Assembly: GCA_050014835.1 (NCBI GenBank)
Contig: JBEKCO010000001.1
Coordinates: 35,903-99,902 of the forward strand
Origin: Bog-793 sp050014835
GTDB lineage: Bacteria; Actinomycetota; Acidimicrobiia; Acidimicrobiales; Bog-793
Direction: 5' to 3'
DNA length: 64,000 nucleotides
In this document: positions 60,471 to 64,000 of the stretch, one piece after another
Layout of the letters: every line of letters begins with the position of its first letter
Numbering within the stretch: the first letter of the stretch is position 1
Program-made: the position numbers and the translations under genes
Notes under the pieces: generated by a model
Databases searched by the model: none
What the model was told of the DNA's origin: nothing
What the model saw: only the letters and a program-made list of their open reading frames with translations

Positions 60471-61145
60471 ACGCGCTACCCGCTTTCCGGGCCGGCGGTC
60501 GTCGCGACCACGTCGGGGGCGGACGGCGACGCCCGTCCGGCGACCCTCGAGCCCGCGTCCCCCGGTGACGCCGTGCTGCGCGGCCTCGTCGGTCTGCCGT
60601 GGACCTTCGTCCGTCAGGTGCACGGTGCCCGTGTCCTCGTGGTCGAGGGGCCCGCGGGCGGCCTCGCCGAGGCGGACGCCATCGTCACGACGTCGCCGGC
60701 CACGGCGCTCGGTGTGCTTGGCGCCGACTGCGCGCTCGTCGGGTTGGCGAGCGAGGAACGCGTCGTCGGCGTCGCCCATGCCGGCTGGCGGGGGCTCGTC
60801 GCCGGCGTGATCGGAGCGACCGCCGCGGTGATGCGGACGATGGGCGCGGGCCGCGTCGAGGCGGTCGTCTCGGCCTGCATCCACGCCGAGTGCTACCCCT
60901 TCGGGGCACGCGAGCTCGCGCGCGTCGCCGCGCTCCTCGGCGACGATGTGGTCGGCACGGCCGCCGACGGCTCGCCGGCGCTCGATCTTCCCGCCGCCGT
61001 GCGGCGCAGCCTCGCCGCCGCCGACGTCGAGCTCGTCGCGCAGGTCGGGGTCTGTACAGCCTGCTCGGGTGAGTACTTCAGCCACCGGGCGCGGCGCGAC
61101 GCGGCCCGGCACGTGCTCGGCGTGTGGCTAGAGGACGAGACGTGA
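60471..61145 (+). CDS. PgeF/YlmD-like multicopper-oxidase-fold purine nucleosidase (start uncertain)
   Basis: The protein has the family metal-site pieces: RQVHGARVLVVE, GADCALVG, GVAHAGWRGLVAG and CIHAECYPFG. PgeF-type proteins hydrolyse peptidoglycan-linked mistakes (removing wrongly added L-Ser from UDP-MurNAc) or purine nucleosides. The first ordinary start in frame is GTG at 60573, giving 190 residues, but the frame upstream (VVATTSGADGDARP) looks like the family N-terminus. No ATG, GTG, TTG or CTG lies between the in-frame ftsZ stop and 60573. ACG at 60471, with GAGGGG 11 bases upstream, is a possible rare start and is used here. The stop overlaps yggS (GTGA). Confidence 0.75.
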   Translation, partial: TRYPLSGPAVVATTSGADGDARPATLEPASPGDAVLRGLVGLPWTFVRQVHGARVLVVEGPAGGLAEADAIVTTSPATALGVLGADCALVGLASEERVVGVAHAGWRGLVAGVIGATAAVMRTMGAGRVEAVVSACIHAECYPFGARELARVAALLGDDVVGTAADGSPALDLPAAVRRSLAAADVELVAQVGVCTACSGEYFSHRARRDAARHVLGVWLEDET

Positions 61146-61837
61146 GCGGCACGGGCTCGGCGCCGTTCGGCGACGTGCCGGCACGCCTCGCCGAGGTGCG
61201 CCGGAGGATCGCGGCGGCCGGTGGCGACGCGGGCCACGTCCGGGTCGTCGCCGTGACGAAGGGGCTCGACTACGCCGCGGTCGTGGCGGCGCGGCTGGCG
61301 GGCTGCGACGAGATCGGCGAGAACTACGCCGGCGAGCTCGTCGCCAAGGCGGCGCGGTTGCAGGCCGAGTCGCCCGACGCCCCGGTGCGGTGGCACCTCA
61401 TCGGCGGTATCCAGCGCCGCAGCGTGGCGCGCCTCGCGCCCTTCGTCGGGCTGTACGAAGCCGTCGACCGGGTCGAGGAGGGGGTCGCGCTCGCCCGTCA
61501 CGCCCCGGGCGCGGCCGTGCTCGTCGAGGTCGACACGACCGGCCTTCCCGGGCGCGGGGGCGTCGCGGCGGACAAGGCCCCGGACCTCGTCGCGCGTCTC
61601 AACGCGCTCGGGCTCGACGTGCGCGGGCTGATGACCGTGGCCGCACCGGGGGACGCGGACCGGGCGCGCCGTTCGTTCGCGCAGGTCTTTAGTCTCGTGG
61701 CGAGGCTCGGCCTGCGCGAGGCGTCGATGGGGATGAGCGACGATTTCGAACTCGCCGTGGCCGAGGGTTCGACGATGGTGCGCGTCGGCACGGCACTGTT
61801 CGGTCCTCGTCCGGCGGGCAGGGCAATGCCAGAATAG
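61142..61837 (+). CDS. PLP homeostasis protein, YggS/PROSC family
   Basis: A 231-residue single-domain alanine-racemase-like barrel that binds pyridoxal phosphate. The PLP lysine is in VAVTKGLD near residue 39. ENYAGELVAKAARL near residue 60, WHLIGGIQRRSVARL near residue 84, GLMTVAAPGD near residue 161 and SMGMSDDFELAVAEGSTMVRVGTALFG near residue 198 are all family blocks. It buffers PLP and affects amino-acid metabolism. Position after ftsZ and before sepF is standard in actinobacteria and Firmicutes. GTG start overlaps the previous stop. Confidence 0.92.
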   Translation: MSGTGSAPFGDVPARLAEVRRRIAAAGGDAGHVRVVAVTKGLDYAAVVAARLAGCDEIGENYAGELVAKAARLQAESPDAPVRWHLIGGIQRRSVARLAPFVGLYEAVDRVEEGVALARHAPGAAVLVEVDTTGLPGRGGVAADKAPDLVARLNALGLDVRGLMTVAAPGDADRARRSFAQVFSLVARLGLREASMGMSDDFELAVAEGSTMVRVGTALFGPRPAGRAMPE

Positions 61838-61854
61838 GCTCGGCTGCGAAGGAG
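61835..61854 (+). promoter_or_regulatory. Putative -10 and Shine-Dalgarno of sepF
   Basis: TAGGCT at 61835-61840 overlaps the yggS stop region and may be a -10. AAGGAG at 61849-61854 is the Shine-Dalgarno for the ATG at 61859. Confidence 0.35.
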
Positions 61855-61858
61855 ACCG

Positions 61859-62392
61859 ATGTCGTCGTTCATGAACAGAGCACTCGCCTACCTCGGGCTG
61901 AAAGACATCGACGAGGAGGATCTGTACTCCGAGGACGCATCGGTCGGCGCGCCGGGCTCCGCGCCCGACAGGACCGTCTACCCGGACCCCGGGCCCGACG
62001 AAGCCGAGGGCCGCGGCGTCGCCGCGCTCGTCCGGCCCATTGGTGCTGCCGACCCGCGCCGCCTGGCCGCGACGGGATCCGGCGCGGTGCGCCCTGTCGG
62101 CGCCGGGTCGTTCGCCGCGAGCAGGGTCCACGTCGTCGCGCCGGCGCACTTCCGCGACGCCCAGGAGATCGGCGACCTCGTGAAGCAGGGCAGCCCGGTG
62201 ATCGTCAATCTGCAGATGAGCGAGCGGGACCTGTCGCGCAGAATGATCGACTTCTGCTCCGGGCTCACCTACGCGCTCGACGGTCAGATGGAGAAGGTCG
62301 CCGACCAGGTGTTCCTGCTCGCGCCCTCGAACGTCGAGGTCTCGCCTGAAGAGCGCCTGCGCCTTCAGCAACGCGGCCTGTACCGGTCCTAA
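61859..62392 (+). CDS. sepF: Cell division protein SepF
   Basis: A 177-residue protein that binds the FtsZ C-terminal peptide and tethers the Z-ring to the membrane. The N-terminal amphipathic start MSSFMNRALAYLGL is the membrane-binding helix. An acidic, flexible linker runs to about residue 85. The core domain VHVVAPAHFRDAQEIGDLVKQG to FCSGLTYALDGQMEKVADQVFLLAPSNVEV is complete. With no ftsA in the cluster, SepF is probably the main FtsZ anchor, as in other actinobacteria. Confidence 0.93.
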   Translation: MSSFMNRALAYLGLKDIDEEDLYSEDASVGAPGSAPDRTVYPDPGPDEAEGRGVAALVRPIGAADPRRLAATGSGAVRPVGAGSFAASRVHVVAPAHFRDAQEIGDLVKQGSPVIVNLQMSERDLSRRMIDFCSGLTYALDGQMEKVADQVFLLAPSNVEVSPEERLRLQQRGLYRS

Positions 62393-62431
62393 CGCCGCGG
62401 CGCGCGGTCCTGGCCACCGAGGCTGGCGCCG

Positions 62432-62695
62432 GTGATCGCCCGCATCCTCGTCGATCTGATCCAGGCGTACATCGTCGTGCTGTTCGTGCGCATCATCCTC
62501 ACCTGGTTCCCGACCGACCCGTGGTCCGGCCTCGGCCGGTTCGAGCGGGCCCTCGGGCGGGTCACCGACCCGGTCCTCGCGCCGATCCGCCGGGTGCTCC
62601 CCCCGCTGCGCGTCGGGGGCGGGGGGATCGATCTCTCGCCGATCGTCGCCCTCGTCGCCCTCGAGGTCCTCGTCTCGATCCTGCGGACCCGTTGA
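62432..62695 (+). CDS. YggT-family membrane protein
   Basis: An 87-residue protein with two membrane helices (LVDLIQAYIVVLFVRIILTW and IDLSPIVALVALEVLVSIL). The sequence TDPVLAPIRRVLPPLRVGGGGIDLSP between them is the YggT signature. The family is found between sepF and divIVA in many Gram-positive bacteria and in the cyanobacterial/plastid YlmG branch, where it affects nucleoid or chlorophyll-site distribution; here a role in division is inferred from context. GTG at 62432 is 39 bp after sepF. Confidence 0.88.
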   Translation: MIARILVDLIQAYIVVLFVRIILTWFPTDPWSGLGRFERALGRVTDPVLAPIRRVLPPLRVGGGGIDLSPIVALVALEVLVSILRTR

Positions 62696-62762
62696 GCCCG
62701 GGGGCGCCACCGGGCGTGGCATTTTCGTCCCCGGTATCCACCGACTGCGGTTACTCGCCGCG

Positions 62763-62768
62763 TACCAT
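62763..62768 (+). promoter_or_regulatory. Putative leaderless -10 of divIVA
   Basis: TACCAT is followed by six bases and the ATG at 62775. No Shine-Dalgarno is present, in line with a leaderless transcript separate from the sepF-yggT message. Confidence 0.45.
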
Positions 62769-62774
62769 TTGATC

Positions 62775-63659
62775 ATGGAGATCTCTGGACGAATCCTGCG
62801 CGAGGTCGAGTTCCGGGACCGGCTGCGCGGCTATGACACCGACGAGGTCGACGGGTTCCTGGAGAAGGTCGCCGGGGCCGTCGACGAGCTCATCGCCGAA
62901 CTCGGGGCGGCGCGCGACAAACTTGTCCGCCACAGCGAGACCGGCGTCGATGACGACAGTCTGCGTCGCATGCTCGTGCTCGCCCAGCGCACGGCCGACC
63001 TCGCCGTGCGGGAGGCCCGTGAGGAGGCCGCCGCGCTCATCGAGGACGCGCGGCTCGAGGCGACAGCGCTGACCGCCGAGGCCCGGGAGGAGGCCGGTCG
63101 GATGCGCGCCGACGCCGAGGGGGACGTCCGCGCCCAGATCGGCGCCCTGGAGGCGCGCCGGGTCGAGCTGAATCGGCAGGTGGAGGAGCTCGAGCGGACC
63201 GCGGCCGTCGAGCGGAGCCGGCTCTCAGCGGCGCTGAACGCCGCCCTCGGCAGCCTCGGTGAGGCGACGGTGGCCGGGTGGGCGGCGACCGCTGCGGCCG
63301 AGGAGCCCGATGACCCGGCCGCTCCGACTGCGGCCGGCGACTCGCCCGGGGCGAGCGTCGAGGACGAGGACACGGCCGAGACGCCGCGGATGTCGCACCA
63401 GCCGATCGAGGAGCCGCCCCGCGAGGTTGCGGCGGACGCCTTCGAGCGCGGCGAGGACGATGAGCGGGAGGACCCGCCGCGCTTCCCCGCGGGGAGGACG
63501 CTGCAGGCGGTCGAACCGGACGACGACGACCCCGACGAAGTGCTCTGGCAGCGCTGGGCCCGCGGGGCCGACCTCGACGCGGTGCCGATCGACCGCGATC
63601 CGACGGTCCGCCCGAAGCCGAACCACTCCGGGCGCCAAGGCAGCGGCCGGACAGCCTAA
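62775..63659 (+). CDS. divIVA: DivIVA/Wag31-like polar growth and septum placement protein
   Basis: A 294-residue protein. The N-terminal membrane-curvature-binding part is EFRDRLRGYDTDEVDGFLEKVAGAVDEL (near residues 11-38), typical of DivIVA. A coiled coil rich in Ala, Glu and Arg spans roughly residues 25-160. The last 130 residues are acidic, Pro/Asp/Glu-rich and probably disordered. In actinobacteria DivIVA marks the poles and directs wall synthesis. ATG at 62775 is used rather than an in-frame TTG two codons upstream because of the leaderless -10. It is convergent with ileS, with 12 bp between the stops. Confidence 0.9.
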   Translation: MEISGRILREVEFRDRLRGYDTDEVDGFLEKVAGAVDELIAELGAARDKLVRHSETGVDDDSLRRMLVLAQRTADLAVREAREEAAALIEDARLEATALTAEAREEAGRMRADAEGDVRAQIGALEARRVELNRQVEELERTAAVERSRLSAALNAALGSLGEATVAGWAATAAAEEPDDPAAPTAAGDSPGASVEDEDTAETPRMSHQPIEEPPREVAADAFERGEDDEREDPPRFPAGRTLQAVEPDDDDPDEVLWQRWARGADLDAVPIDRDPTVRPKPNHSGRQGSGRTA

Positions 63660-63671
63660 GGCGCAGCCGGG

Positions 63672-64000
63672 CTAGTTCGTCCCGGGTGCCGGCGTGCCCA
63701 CGGGCCGGAGGTAGACCGTGACGCCGCGGCCGTCGGGGAGTTCGTAGGACGCCCGCGTCGACCCGCCGCGATCGCCGAGCACGGCGCCCCCGGGATCTCC
63801 GGGCGCGACGACGGCGAGCGAGGTCGCGAGCGTCTGGCGACGAAGCTCGCCACCCCAGGCGTCGAGGACGGCCGCGATGTCGTCGGGGACGGCGAGGGTG
63901 AGCTCGATCCGGTCGGTGATCACGAGGTCGGCGTCGCGCCGGGCCTGCTGGACGAGGCGCACGAGGTCGCGCGCCGTGCCCTCGGCCTCGAGGTCGGGTG
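63672..64000 (-). CDS. ileS: Isoleucyl-tRNA synthetase, C-terminal part (partial)
   Basis: The last 109 codons of a reverse-strand gene that continues past the right edge. The stretch LEAEGTARDLVRLVQQARRDADLVITDRIELTL matches the C-terminal end of the anticodon-binding region of long actinobacterial/eukaryotic-type IleRS. The lineage lacks a zinc-finger tail here: the protein ends GVTVYLRPVGTPAPGTN. ileS next to divIVA is a common actinobacterial arrangement. The catalytic HIGH and KMSKS motifs lie outside the window, so the call rests on the C-terminal part and context. Confidence 0.75.
   Translation of the reverse strand, partial: PDLEAEGTARDLVRLVQQARRDADLVITDRIELTLAVPDDIAAVLDAWGGELRRQTLATSLAVVAPGDPGGAVLGDRGGSTRASYELPDGRGVTVYLRPVGTPAPGTN

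Overview
The window is a single high-GC stretch in which nearly every base codes, with genes packed in operons joined by ATGA and GTGA overlaps. The gene content points to a deep-branching actinobacterium, most plausibly Acidimicrobiia or a relative. Markers for this are coenzyme F420 synthesis (cofD, cofE), a lexA - LysM SOS gene - nrdR block laid out as in mycobacteria, a dcw cluster without ftsA that ends ftsZ-pgeF-yggS-sepF-yggT-divIVA, a DUF3040 protein and a DprE2-like reductase. MurE carries the DNPR motif and dapF, dapD and dapE are present, so the wall should contain meso-diaminopimelate. The lineage is inferred from gene content; no rRNA, tRNA, insertion sequence, phage gene or CRISPR array was found.

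Layout. 1-8.9 kb: nucleotide-sugar and glycosyltransferase genes (end of a sugar nucleotidyltransferase, two epimerase/reductases, two GT4 enzymes, one very large GT2 membrane protein) with cofD and cofE embedded. 8.9-17.5 kb: a DUF5719-like envelope protein, ftsH (reverse), a CPBP protease, then manB, a Trm112-like protein, a SIS-domain isomerase and ahcY. 17.5-22.9 kb: a possibly structured leader, then miaA-dapF-hflX and dapD-dapE. 22.9-30.5 kb: lexA (reverse), SOS boxes, a LysM cell-division inhibitor candidate, nrdR, a PIG-L deacetylase, dinB, DUF3040, an HNH protein, an LplA-like ligase, two small membrane proteins and the DprE2-like gene. 30.5-37.5 kb (reverse): a group 3b-type NAD(P)-linked [NiFe] hydrogenase operon with an endopeptidase, HypC, an EamA transporter and an uncharacterised protein. 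37.7-45.3 kb: pyruvate/2-oxoacid:ferredoxin oxidoreductase (gamma, alpha, beta), a GltD-like NAD(P)H oxidoreductase fused to a ferredoxin domain, and a three-gene proton-translocating transhydrogenase. 45.8-63.7 kb: the dcw cell division and wall cluster from mraZ to divIVA. The end of ileS (reverse) closes the window.

How it works together. The 30-45 kb block reads as a redox-balancing module that links H2, NAD(P)H, reduced ferredoxin and the proton gradient. The dcw block holds peptidoglycan precursor synthesis and septation, apart from murF, which is missing.

The most striking non-gene signal is an inverted repeat of more than 30 bp at the start of rsmH. It would bury the Shine-Dalgarno and start codon of rsmH in an RNA duplex. 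A possible 63-codon leader reading frame ends in an ATGA overlap with that same start codon. Other leads are repeat-rich leaders before ahcY and miaA, leaderless-type promoters at several genes, and a pgeF reading frame whose conserved N-terminus has no ordinary start codon.
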